A DNA stretch of 28,598 nt from an uncultured Muribaculaceae bacterium (GTDB lineage Bacteria; Bacteroidota; Bacteroidia; Bacteroidales; Muribaculaceae). How positions within the stretch are numbered: the stretch's first letter is position 1; the number at the start of each line of letters is the position of its first letter. This document shows, in pieces, positions 7,672 to 16,133 of this stretch. A model generated the notes under the pieces. That model saw only the letters and a list, made by a program, of their open reading frames with translations, was not told the origin of the DNA and searched no databases. The translations under genes were made by a program, and so were the position numbers. The DNA lies in assembly GCA_910587545.1 (NCBI GenBank), contig CAJUMI010000030.1, forward strand, positions 1-28,598, written 5' to 3'.

Positions 7672-8334
7672 ATGGCTCGTGAACTGATAGTCTTTCCCGA
7701 CCTTCAGGCCGCATTTGCACCGCAATATTTCGGTTCTGTCGAATACTATGCCGTGATGTCAGCATTCGGACGTGTCTATATCGATACAGACATGCCGGCA
7801 GACAAGCGTCTCAAGACCGCACATCGATGTTCTGTCGTCGACACACGCGATGAGATAATGCTGACAGTTCCCATCGTCCATCCCCACGGACGACATTCAT
7901 GGAACGAGACACCCATATCAACTCACGGGCGTTGGACTCACGTCCACCGCACAGCTCTCGAATCTGCCTACGGGCGCACTGCGTTTTTCGAATATTACAT
8001 AGACCGTCTATCCCAAGTTTTTGATTGTGATTACTCGGATCATAAAATCACTGTAGGTCAGCTTGACCGAACATGCGACTCTATCATCCGTGATATTCTT
8101 AAAATAGACAACGATGTTGTCTACGGCAGTCCCTACGAAGACGTACACAAAGATTACAGGCGCATCAGGTCATTTGATCCTGCGCCCGTAAGCTATTATC
8201 AGTTGCGTGCCGACCGCCTCGGTTTCCGCTGGGGACAGAGCATACTTGACCTTATCTTCAACCTCGGTCCCGAAGCGCCTCTGATTCTACGTCAAATATC
8301 TAATAATATTCTATTTACTGACAACGATCTATAA
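7672..8334 (+). CDS. WbqC-family protein
   Basis: A 220-residue cytosolic protein of the WbqC family, recognised from the N-terminal 'FPDLQAAFAPQYF' (in place of the usual 'QPxYFPxxxxF'), the middle '...TVPIVHP...' strand, 'SAYGRTAFFEYY' and the C-terminal 'YYQLRADRLGFRWGQSILDLIFNLGPEA'. Family members occur in O-antigen and other glycan clusters and also next to lepB in Bacteroidetes; the reaction is not established. It starts 9 bases after lepB. Its stop (8334) faces the stop of the convergent hypothetical gene (8347) with only 12 bases between, and the 6-base inverted repeat there has too small a loop to be a terminator. Confidence 0.85.
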   Translation: MARELIVFPDLQAAFAPQYFGSVEYYAVMSAFGRVYIDTDMPADKRLKTAHRCSVVDTRDEIMLTVPIVHPHGRHSWNETPISTHGRWTHVHRTALESAYGRTAFFEYYIDRLSQVFDCDYSDHKITVGQLDRTCDSIIRDILKIDNDVVYGSPYEDVHKDYRRIRSFDPAPVSYYQLRADRLGFRWGQSILDLIFNLGPEAPLILRQISNNILFTDNDL

Positions 8335-8346
8335 ATTAAGACTTAA

Positions 8347-8874
8347 TCAAATCATCGATAGATGTCTGAGTTGCTCCACTATTTCCTGAGAGGTCATCTG
8401 ACGCTGTCTGACGATAGTGCCGGCAAATTCGTTAGCTATATCATGGACATGCGAGTAAGAGAAAAGACGGTCGAAATAACCTAATGTCTTGTCGAAAATC
8501 ATGTCGATCTCGTCATCTTCGAGCGAACAATTGGCCTGAGCCTCGTCGCGCATAAAAATTTTGAGTTCTTCGATTATGTCCTTGCTGAGCTTGCGGCGGT
8601 GCTGCACATAATTGCGGCACATGACATTGGATATGACCATTCCCGAAGCCAACTGAAAATGCTTGAGCATCTCGTTCCATGCTGTCTTGGCTGACAAACG
8701 TGGATTACCTACAAAATAAAATTCCTGAGACAGTTCAATACCCTCTCCAGTAGGTGCATCGATCGACAGGCCGTTGAGATATTCCTCACCGTCGAGTACC
8801 ACCATTGATATAGCCATGCCTGTAAGACCGTAGCTCTTGTCTTTTTCGTCAGTATATCTTAAATGTGAATTCAT
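8347..8874 (-). CDS. Conserved-looking hypothetical protein
   Basis: A 175-residue, acidic, soluble protein I cannot assign to a named family. No signal peptide or membrane segment. The first half is beta-rich ('GLTGMAISMVVLDGEEYL'); the second half is helical and charged ('RKLSKDIIEELKIFMRDEAQA' onwards). It starts 13 bases after the stop of the PorZ-like gene, so it is very probably the last gene of the rdgB-porZ-like operon. Codon use is normal for the neighbourhood. Its cytosolic look suggests it is not itself a surface component. Confidence 0.8.
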   Translation of the reverse strand: MNSHLRYTDEKDKSYGLTGMAISMVVLDGEEYLNGLSIDAPTGEGIELSQEFYFVGNPRLSAKTAWNEMLKHFQLASGMVISNVMCRNYVQHRRKLSKDIIEELKIFMRDEAQANCSLEDDEIDMIFDKTLGYFDRLFSYSHVHDIANEFAGTIVRQRQMTSQEIVEQLRHLSMI

Positions 8875-8887
8875 TTTTAATCAGCTC

Positions 8888-11311
8888 TTAATTTATGAAC
8901 ATTATCTTAGTAACAGCTCCCGACGAATTTTGTCCGTCGCCGCCAGTAGAAACGTATACAAAATATATTCCTGACCTTACACGATCACCTGACTGATTGC
9001 GGCCGTTCCATGTAACCATACCGCCTTCCGACCGACCCTGATAGAACACATTTCCGGCCGTATCGGCTATCTTGACCAGAGAACCGTCCATCAGACCCGC
9101 TATAGTTATATCACCGGAGTACTCCGGTCTGACAGGATTGGGATAGGCATATATTTCATCATAATTATCTTTGGCCGGAGACGAATCGCTTTTATAAGAG
9201 AACAGCCCCTCGGTCGTTCCGAAATAAACAGTGTTGTCGTGCTTGTCGCAGGCTACCGCAGTCACTCTGTTTGAAGGCAGCACTGAATTTTCGGAATCGA
9301 AATGTCTGATTATTTTATCGCCGTTAGGACTTACAAGATAAACACCCGAATAGTCTGTAGCTATCCACTTGCGGTTTGAATGATCGACAGCAATCGAATT
9401 TATCTGATCAGAGTCGAGGAGAAAATCTGCATAGTTAGTGCCGTCGTTGCGCGGCACTTTTGGGCGAATCACGTTCAAAACATCGCCTATATTCTCAGGA
9501 TTGAAATAATACAAGCCCTGACTCGAGCCCATCCACACCCTGCCGAGCTGATCCTCGGCCATGCTGAAATAATATTCGGGCTGCAAAGTATTGCCGTCCT
9601 GATCTATGACCACGTCATAGCCGTAGAAGACATCGTCTTTCAAATTTTCATATGTGCCTTTGGTATCAAGTACATAGAAACCCCTGAAACCGTCATCATT
9701 GATAAACACGGCATATCTGCTCTTCTTGCAGAACAACGACTGGAAATCTTTTTTAAACGGATCAAAACCCGGCATTTCAGGCCACAGCCAGTCTGTAACG
9801 GCGATCTTGTCAAAACCTTTGCGCAGTTTGGCTGCAGGCAACATTACATAAGGAGCTTTTCTCTCTGTTTCGTGAGCGTGACCAACCCACAGATTTCCTT
9901 TTGGATCAAAATTGACGTCAAACACTCGCGTCTCCCAATAACTTTCAAAAGGAGCGTTGTCCACGTTAAATTTCCATATTTCTTTGCGGTCTTTGACTAC
10001 ATACAGGCCTTCGAGTCCATTGCCTATATAATATGTCGAAGGATCTTCCGGATCCTCCGCCATACGGGTCACACCGCCATACATGGCCTTGTCGTTGTTT
10101 TGAGCCTGAGCTTTCTGCGTGGACGATGCCTTGGCTGACGCCTCTTCCAACGATACATCGCTTATGACACCTTTTTCAATCTTATCTGTCACCTGACGCA
10201 CCTTTATGCCGTCGACGTCCTCATTGAAATGAGGAAGGTAAGTCCGGTTGCCCGACGGTCCGAGATTGCCTGCGTAAATTCTTTCTCCGTCAGGCGACGT
10301 ATAGAAATAGGCGATCACACTTCCGCTTGATGATTCAGGTCTGTACCAGTCTGATTTCACAACAGGTGACGCACCCGACATATCCATATTGGCATGTCCC
10401 TGCCTGCCGCCAAACCAAACCGACGATTTACCATTCAACATACCTATCCTGCAATCGGATATGGTCTCGTTAAGTGTAAAATCATCTATTTTTTCTCCAT
10501 TGTTGTCATATAATGACACACTGCCGTCTGATTTGAAGAAAACGCCTGACTTCCATCTCTCAATATCGGAATCCACATTTATGCCCGTATGGTTGTTGTT
10601 GACACTCGCATTATCAAAATCAATCGTTGTAAGGACCAGGCTATTGTTATTCCGGTTTGTCCATACAATTGAATTATCCGACACATCTATTATCCTGTCA
10701 GTATACATACCTGACAACCGCTTGAATACATCAAGCGATGTGTGTCGGTCTGAAAGTTTCGAAAAACTCAGACTATATGGCGCATAGATAAGCAAATTAT
10801 CTCCGCATATCGCCACTGATTCTATTGCAACGCGATAATTTCGCGATTCAACAACCTCACGCTTGATATCATCATAGATGACAATACCGAAATTTGTGGC
10901 TACTACCATTTTTCCATTACCAAAAGCTATATCATTGATAGTTTTGTTTTCGGTTATAGATGCATCCTTGATTTCCGGAAGACAATATGACAGACCGTCG
11001 TCGTAGAGCATGTCCATATTGCTGTCGGCATAGACTATGACAATGTATTTATTTTCAGAATTATAAAAAATCTGATCTATATTGCTTCCGCTTAGTTTGT
11101 TGGATAAGTTATAGAAATATATTTCTCCGCTCGACTTGTCATAAGAGTATAGTGCTCCCGTGGACAAAAAGTAGACCTTGTCCTCCGTTTCAATAACTTT
11201 ATCATACTTTGCTCCTACAACAGGATAAATTTTCCATTGCGCATTATCCTGTCCGTTGACAGACATCAATGCAAAGAGAGAGACAACGAAAATTATTAGA
11301 TTTCTGATCAT
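8888..11311 (-). CDS. PorZ-like beta-propeller protein
   Basis: An 807-residue exported protein. Residues 1-20 are a signal peptide ending 'SVNG'. The bulk consists of two-component-regulator-type propeller repeats: an N-terminal propeller resembling the PorZ N-terminal domain (about 25-310), then repeats with 'LWVGHA', 'VWMGSSQGLYYFNPEN', 'KWIATDYSGVYLVSPNG' and 'VYFGTTEGLFSYK' (about 470-715). Residues about 720-807 make a type-A C-terminal domain ('YAYPNPVRPEYSGDITIAGL', '...VTWNGRNQSGDRVRSGIYFVYV'). In Porphyromonas PorZ is part of the type IX secretion attachment complex that handles anionic LPS. That role here is inferred from similarity. No histidine-kinase part is present. It lies 16 bases after rdgB. 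Confidence 0.75.
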   Translation of the reverse strand: MIRNLIIFVVSLFALMSVNGQDNAQWKIYPVVGAKYDKVIETEDKVYFLSTGALYSYDKSSGEIYFYNLSNKLSGSNIDQIFYNSENKYIVIVYADSNMDMLYDDGLSYCLPEIKDASITENKTINDIAFGNGKMVVATNFGIVIYDDIKREVVESRNYRVAIESVAICGDNLLIYAPYSLSFSKLSDRHTSLDVFKRLSGMYTDRIIDVSDNSIVWTNRNNNSLVLTTIDFDNASVNNNHTGINVDSDIERWKSGVFFKSDGSVSLYDNNGEKIDDFTLNETISDCRIGMLNGKSSVWFGGRQGHANMDMSGASPVVKSDWYRPESSSGSVIAYFYTSPDGERIYAGNLGPSGNRTYLPHFNEDVDGIKVRQVTDKIEKGVISDVSLEEASAKASSTQKAQAQNNDKAMYGGVTRMAEDPEDPSTYYIGNGLEGLYVVKDRKEIWKFNVDNAPFESYWETRVFDVNFDPKGNLWVGHAHETERKAPYVMLPAAKLRKGFDKIAVTDWLWPEMPGFDPFKKDFQSLFCKKSRYAVFINDDGFRGFYVLDTKGTYENLKDDVFYGYDVVIDQDGNTLQPEYYFSMAEDQLGRVWMGSSQGLYYFNPENIGDVLNVIRPKVPRNDGTNYADFLLDSDQINSIAVDHSNRKWIATDYSGVYLVSPNGDKIIRHFDSENSVLPSNRVTAVACDKHDNTVYFGTTEGLFSYKSDSSPAKDNYDEIYAYPNPVRPEYSGDITIAGLMDGSLVKIADTAGNVFYQGRSEGGMVTWNGRNQSGDRVRSGIYFVYVSTGGDGQNSSGAVTKIMFIN

Positions 11312-11327
11312 CTTTTAATAATTTGAA

Positions 11328-11903
11328 TCATAGCGAAAAATATTTTATCAACTTTGATACGGCACGTCCGCGGTGACTGATTCTGTTTTTCAGATCGGCA
11401 CCCATTTCGGCAAAAGTCATATCGCAACCTTCGGGCCTGAACACAGGATCATAGCCGAAACCATTTTGACCGGATGACTCAAGAGTGATCTCGCCTTCTA
11501 CAATACCGTCCATTATGAATTCTTGGTCACCTTCTATAAGCGCGATTACCGTACAGAAACGCGCCGATCGGTTCTTTTCTCCATGCAATTTGGAAAGAAG
11601 AAGGCGCATATTGGCCTCTGAATCATGATTGTCACCTGCATAACGCGCCGAATATACACCCGGCTCACCATCTAGAGCGTCAACTTCAAGACCTGTATCA
11701 TCAGCAAAACAATCATATCCATAGCGCTCCTTCACCCAACGGGCCTTTATAAGCGCGTTACCCTCAAGTGTATCAGCTGTCTCCGGGATGTCATCATAGC
11801 AATCGATATCTTTAAGACTCAATATTTCTATTTTTCCCTCGGTCAGTTTTCTTAGCTCTTCGAGTTTATGGACATTGTTTGTTGCAAATACTATCTTTTT
11901 CAA
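11328..11903 (-). CDS. rdgB: XTP/dITP diphosphatase (RdgB/HAM1 family)
   Basis: A 191-residue cytosolic house-cleaning enzyme that hydrolyses dITP, XTP and ITP to monophosphate and pyrophosphate, keeping deaminated purines out of DNA and RNA. Signature elements: 'FATNNVHKLEEL' (6-17), 'FADDTGLEVDAL' with the acidic pair Asp68/Asp69, 'PGVYSARYAG' (81-90), 'GFGYDPVF' (148-155) and 'SHRGRA' (176-181). Full length. The candidate promoter at 11967-11997 lies at the end of leuS, so this gene can be transcribed separately and leads the operon with the PorZ-like and hypothetical genes. Confidence 0.95.
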   Translation of the reverse strand: MKKIVFATNNVHKLEELRKLTEGKIEILSLKDIDCYDDIPETADTLEGNALIKARWVKERYGYDCFADDTGLEVDALDGEPGVYSARYAGDNHDSEANMRLLLSKLHGEKNRSARFCTVIALIEGDQEFIMDGIVEGEITLESSGQNGFGYDPVFRPEGCDMTFAEMGADLKNRISHRGRAVSKLIKYFSL

Positions 11904-11966
11904 TACTTCAGATATGATGTTTACTGTTTATGATGCCTGTTTTGATTTTAATAACGTGTCTTACAC

Positions 11967-11997
11967 CAAATTTATTATAACTGTCAGCCTATTACAA
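11967..11997 (-). promoter_or_regulatory. Candidate promoter of the rdgB operon
   Basis: On the minus strand TTG (11997-11995), a 20-base spacer, then TAAATTTG (11974-11967). It overlaps the last codons of leuS (stop at 11984). The predicted start gives a leader of roughly 57 bases before the rdgB ATG at 11903. Confidence 0.45.
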
Positions 11998-14758
11998 TAT
12001 TGACTATCTTGCCGGGCACAACTATCACCTTCTTTATTGTCTTGCCGTCAAGCCAACGTGCGGCAGCCTCGTTTTCTACAGCAAGTTTTTCAACCTCTTC
12101 TTTGGTCGAATCGACTGAAGCAGTTATATTATAACGTGTCTTGCCATTGAACGACACGGCATAGTTAACTGTCGATTCTTTCAAATATTCTTCTTTGAAT
12201 TCGGGCCATTGTGCGTCGCAAATTGTGGTGTCATTACCGATGGCCGAATGCCAAAGTTCTTCTGCTACATGAGGAGCAAACGGAGCAAGCACGACAAGCA
12301 GATCGGCAAGTACTTTGCGCGAATGGCATTTCTGACTTGCAAGTTCATTGACACATATCATAAATGCCGCTATAGATGTATTGAACGAGAAATTCTCTAT
12401 GTCGCCGCTTACTTTCTTTATCAGTTTGTGGAGCGACTTCATATTTTCGGCCGTTGGTTCGCTGTCGTCTACAAGAAGTTGATCTCCCTTATAGAATAGA
12501 TTCCAGAGTTTCTTGATGAAACGGTTAACACCGTCAATACCGTTTGTATCCCATGGTTTGCTCTGTTCGAGCGGGCCGAGGAACATTTCATACAATCTCA
12601 GAGTGTCGGCTCCGTAACGTTCAACTATATCATCGGGATTGACAACATTGAACATCGACTTGGACATTTTTTCGACAGCGTAGCCGCAGATATATTTACC
12701 ATCCTCAGTTATGAACTCAGCGTCCTTGAATTCAGGACGCCAGTTGCGGAACGCTTCCTGATCAAGCACATCGTTGCTTACTATGTTTACATCTACATGT
12801 ATAGGAGTAACATCATACTGAGCTTTAAGACCGAGACTCACAAACGTGTTTGTATCTTTAATTCTATAGACAAAATTGCTTCGTCCCTGTATCATGCCCT
12901 GATTGATGAGTTTGCGGAACGGTTCGTCCTCACAAACTTCTCCGAGATCATAAAGAAATTTATTCCAGAAACGGCTGTATATCAAGTGGCCCGTAGCATG
13001 TTCGGTGCCTCCTATATATAGATCTACCGACCGCCAGTAGTCATTGGCTTCTTTCGATACAAGCGCGTCATTGTTGTGTGGATCCATATATCTGAAATAA
13101 TATGCTGAAGATCCCGCAAAGCCCGGCATCGTACAGAGTTCAAGAGGATAACCGTCTTTGTTCACCCAGTTTTTTGCACGTCCGAGAGGGGGCTCGCCTG
13201 TCTCAGTAGGCAGATAGGCGTCTATCTCAGGAAGCTGCAGCGGGAGATCTTTTTCGTCAAGCACATGGGCTACTCCATCCTTATAATATACGGGGAACGG
13301 TTCTCCCCAATATCTCTGACGGCTAAATATAGCATCTCGAAGACGATAATTCACCTTCACTTTGCCTATACCCTTTTCTTCTATGAATTTCTTTGTTTTG
13401 GCGATGGCGTCCTTTACTTCCATGCCATTGAGATCGAGTTCGTCAGAAGAGGAGTTGATCATCTTGCCGCTTTTGGCGTCAAAACTCTCCTCACTCACAT
13501 CCGCTCCTTCTATAAGCGGAATTACCGGCAGGTCGAAATGCTTTGCAAAAGCATAGTCACGGCTGTCATGAGCAGGCACTGCCATTATAGCGCCCGTACC
13601 ATAACCTGAAAGTACATAATCGCTAACCCACACAGGTATTTTTTTGCCTGTTAGAGGATTGACAGCATAAGATCCGGTAAACACACCGCTAACCTTTTTA
13701 TCAATCATTCGCTCGCGCTCTGTCTTGTGTTTGATAGACTTGATATATTCGTCGACTTCGCCACGCTTTTCAGCTGTAGTTACCTTGTCGACATAGATGC
13801 TTTCAGGAGCGAGAACCATAAACGTCACTCCGAACACAGTGTCGGCTCTCGTAGTGAAAATTTCAAGCACTTCGTCGCTGTCAGCTATGGGGAAAAGCAT
13901 CTCGGCTCCCTCGGAACGTCCGATCCAGTTACGCTGGGTCTCCTTAAGAGAATCAGTCCAGTCTACCTTTTCAAGTCCTTCGAGCAGACGCTGCGCATAA
14001 GCCGATACTCTAAGACACCACTGATACATCATCTTTTGTTCCACAGGATATCCACCGCGGATAGACACTCCTTCACTTACCTCATCATTGGCAAGGACTG
14101 TTCCGAGCTTGGGACACCAGTTGACCATAGTGTTGCCAAGATAGGCTATACGATAGTTCATAAGTATGTCGCTCTTTTCTTTTTCGCTCATCGCTTTCCA
14201 TTGTGCCGCGGTGAACTCAATATCCTTGCTTGCGGCCGCATTACAGCCGACGCTGCCTTGCTTTTCAAAATAGGCCTCAAGATTTTCTATAGGCATGGCC
14301 TTATCGAGTAAGGTGTCGTAGTAAGATCCGAACATCTTGATAAACGCCCACTGAGTCCATTTGTAATATTCTGGATCGCATGTCTTGATCTCGCGGCTCC
14401 AATCATAAGAAAATCCTATCTTGTCGAGCTGACTGCGATAACGATCTATGTTGATGCGTGTTGTCACCTCAGGATGCTGTCCGGTCTGGATGGCATACTG
14501 TTCGGCAGGCAGACCATAAGCGTCATATCCCATCGGATGAAGCACGTTGAAGCCTTGCAGACGCTTGTATCTCGAATAAATGTCACTCGCTATGTAACCC
14601 AACGGATGGCCTACATGGAGACCGGCACCCGAAGGATAGGGAAACATGTCAAGCACATAGAATTTCTTTTTCGACTTGTCTACTTCACATCTGTAGGTTT
14701 TATCTTCGCGCCAGCGCTGCTGCCAGCGGCTTTCTATATCTTTATGATTATATTCCAT
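11984..14758 (-). CDS. leuS: Leucyl-tRNA synthetase
   Basis: A 924-residue class I aminoacyl-tRNA synthetase that charges tRNA-Leu. The HIGH-type signature is 'PYPSGAGLHVGHPLGY' (HVGH at 48-51) and the second ATP site is KMSKS at 697-701. Between them is the CP1 editing domain ('TTRADTVFGVTFMVLAPE' and 'YGTGAIMAVPAHDSRD', typical of LeuS proofreading). The anticodon-binding region and a small C-terminal domain follow. Length is normal for Bacteroidetes. It starts 15 bases after nadA and is probably co-transcribed with it. Confidence 0.97.
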   Translation of the reverse strand: MEYNHKDIESRWQQRWREDKTYRCEVDKSKKKFYVLDMFPYPSGAGLHVGHPLGYIASDIYSRYKRLQGFNVLHPMGYDAYGLPAEQYAIQTGQHPEVTTRINIDRYRSQLDKIGFSYDWSREIKTCDPEYYKWTQWAFIKMFGSYYDTLLDKAMPIENLEAYFEKQGSVGCNAAASKDIEFTAAQWKAMSEKEKSDILMNYRIAYLGNTMVNWCPKLGTVLANDEVSEGVSIRGGYPVEQKMMYQWCLRVSAYAQRLLEGLEKVDWTDSLKETQRNWIGRSEGAEMLFPIADSDEVLEIFTTRADTVFGVTFMVLAPESIYVDKVTTAEKRGEVDEYIKSIKHKTERERMIDKKVSGVFTGSYAVNPLTGKKIPVWVSDYVLSGYGTGAIMAVPAHDSRDYAFAKHFDLPVIPLIEGADVSEESFDAKSGKMINSSSDELDLNGMEVKDAIAKTKKFIEEKGIGKVKVNYRLRDAIFSRQRYWGEPFPVYYKDGVAHVLDEKDLPLQLPEIDAYLPTETGEPPLGRAKNWVNKDGYPLELCTMPGFAGSSAYYFRYMDPHNNDALVSKEANDYWRSVDLYIGGTEHATGHLIYSRFWNKFLYDLGEVCEDEPFRKLINQGMIQGRSNFVYRIKDTNTFVSLGLKAQYDVTPIHVDVNIVSNDVLDQEAFRNWRPEFKDAEFITEDGKYICGYAVEKMSKSMFNVVNPDDIVERYGADTLRLYEMFLGPLEQSKPWDTNGIDGVNRFIKKLWNLFYKGDQLLVDDSEPTAENMKSLHKLIKKVSGDIENFSFNTSIAAFMICVNELASQKCHSRKVLADLLVVLAPFAPHVAEELWHSAIGNDTTICDAQWPEFKEEYLKESTVNYAVSFNGKTRYNITASVDSTKEEVEKLAVENEAAARWLDGKTIKKVIVVPGKIVNIVIG

Positions 14759-14773
14759 CTTATGATTTTTAAT

Positions 14774-15742
14774 TTATTTTGACAATTCAAGCATTCTCTC
14801 GATAGGTCTGCGGGCGGCTGCTGCCACTTTTTCATCCACTTTTATCTCAGGACTCTCGTCGCGCAGACATTCATACAACTTTTCGAGAGTATTAAGTTTC
14901 ATATATCCGCATTCATTGCACGAGCATCCCGCATCTTCGGGAGGAGCCGCGATAAAACGTTTGTCCGGAAATTTCTTTTCAAGCTCATGCATGATTCCGC
15001 TTTCAGTAACTACAATAAATTCTCCGGCTTCGCTTTCACGAGCATAGTCTATCAAGGCGGCTGTCGATCCAACCTTATCGGCAAGCAGTCTCAGGACTTT
15101 CTTGCACTCTGGATGCACAAGAACTTTCGCACCGGGATTTTCTTTTTTCAGCGCTATCAGTTTTTCGATAGAGAATTGTTCGTGGACATGACATGCTCCA
15201 TCCCATAGAACCATATTCCTGCCGGTAATCGAATTTATATAATCTCCAAGGTTACGGTCTGGACCAAACACTATCTTCTGATCTTTGGGAAATGTCTCCA
15301 CTATCCTGACGGCGTTACCCGATGTGACAAGCACATCCGTAAGAGCCTTCACTCCGACAGAGGTATTGACATATGATATCACGGTATGGTCGGGATATCG
15401 TTCCAGAAACTTTTTGAAATCCTCGGCTTCGCAGCTGTCGGCAAGCGAGCAGCCGGCTTCCATGTCGGGAATGAGCACCTTTTTTTCAGGAGACAGTATC
15501 TTGGCGGTCTCACCCATGAAATGAACGCCACAAAGCACTATTATCTCCACATCACTCAGTGTCGAAGCATATCGTGCCAATGCAAGAGAGTCACCGATAT
15601 GGTCAGCCACATCCTGAATCTCCGGCCGCTGATAATAATGAGCAAGAACGACGGCTTTCTTTTCTTTTTTGAGTCGTTCGATTTCTTTTATCAGTTCTTC
15701 CTTTTTTATCGGGGTTTTGTCCCCTTTGTTTTTGACATTCAT
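14774..15742 (-). CDS. nadA: Quinolinate synthase
   Basis: A 322-residue [4Fe-4S] enzyme that condenses iminoaspartate with dihydroxyacetone phosphate to quinolinate in de novo NAD synthesis. Visible signatures: 'VLAHYYQRPEIQDVADHIGDS' region (33-52), 'LCGVHFMGETAK' with Cys71, 'DGACHVHE' with Cys184, 'VHPECKK' (209-215) and 'AGCSCNECGYMKLNTLEKL' (271-289). The usual cluster ligands are Cys71, Cys184 and one cysteine of the last group. NadB and NadC are not in the window. The 391-base A/T-rich gap lies directly upstream, so its promoter must lie there, but no well-spaced consensus was found. Confidence 0.96.
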   Translation of the reverse strand: MNVKNKGDKTPIKKEELIKEIERLKKEKKAVVLAHYYQRPEIQDVADHIGDSLALARYASTLSDVEIIVLCGVHFMGETAKILSPEKKVLIPDMEAGCSLADSCEAEDFKKFLERYPDHTVISYVNTSVGVKALTDVLVTSGNAVRIVETFPKDQKIVFGPDRNLGDYINSITGRNMVLWDGACHVHEQFSIEKLIALKKENPGAKVLVHPECKKVLRLLADKVGSTAALIDYARESEAGEFIVVTESGIMHELEKKFPDKRFIAAPPEDAGCSCNECGYMKLNTLEKLYECLRDESPEIKVDEKVAAAARRPIERMLELSK

Positions 15743-16133
15743 TTTATATAATATAAAAATTAAGTCTTAAAAAATTATTAATACAAAGAATAATAATGCA
15801 TGTTGATAGCTGTAATAACTTTCTGCATGATTATTTGCTTTTTCGGGTTATTGAACTGTCATGCTCTCGTTTCAACAGGTTGTCAATATTCTTAACTTTT
15901 GAAATTCAAGTATTTTTGTTACTTATCAACACTATGTTTATAATATGCAAAGTTAATAAATTTATTCTATTGTTTATGTCAACTATGCTCAAAACTGTGT
16001 TGATAATGGTAAGGTAAGATTTATGTGAATTCAAATTGTTTATACCGTTATTTTGCTATAGCGGTATTTTAATTTGTTTTCCAAATTTTTTTGTTGAGAA
16101 CTTTTCAGAGACTTATCAATGCTTTTCAACATG
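15743..16133. other. AT-rich intergenic region with DnaA-box-like cluster (candidate origin)
   Basis: A 391-base, strongly A/T-rich, non-coding gap between nadA and yidD-tatD. It holds repeated nonamers close to the DnaA box TTATCCACA. TTATCAACA (one mismatch) lies at 15923-15931 and inverted at 15998-16006. Weaker relatives are at 15801-15809 (inverted), 15869-15877, 16092-16100 (inverted), 16113-16121 and 16123-16131. The core TCAACA/TGTTGA occurs six times. A 6-base stem lies at 16042-16067. A lone TAACTTTG box on the minus strand (15948-15955) has poor -33 spacing. The gap also holds the nadA promoter. The 73-codon frame at 15796-16017 looks like A/T-rich chance. It may be a replication origin; no dnaA is in the window. 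Confidence 0.4.

Noticed and set aside
8335..8347. ATTAAG-A-CTTAAT inverted repeat between convergent genes
   Set aside because: A one-base loop cannot form a hairpin and there is no T-run, so it is not called a terminator.
9380..10138. Long plus-strand frame (252 codons) opposite the PorZ-like gene
   Set aside because: It is the antisense of a clear propeller protein with recognisable repeats; no family or start signal supports it.
13727..14311. Plus-strand frame of 194 codons opposite leuS
   Set aside because: leuS is unambiguous in this stretch (editing domain motifs), so this is a mirror frame.
15796..16017. 73-codon plus-strand frame in the A/T-rich gap
   Set aside because: It is mostly Leu, Ile, Phe and Met from A/T-rich codons, lacks a promoter, and contains the DnaA-box-like sites.
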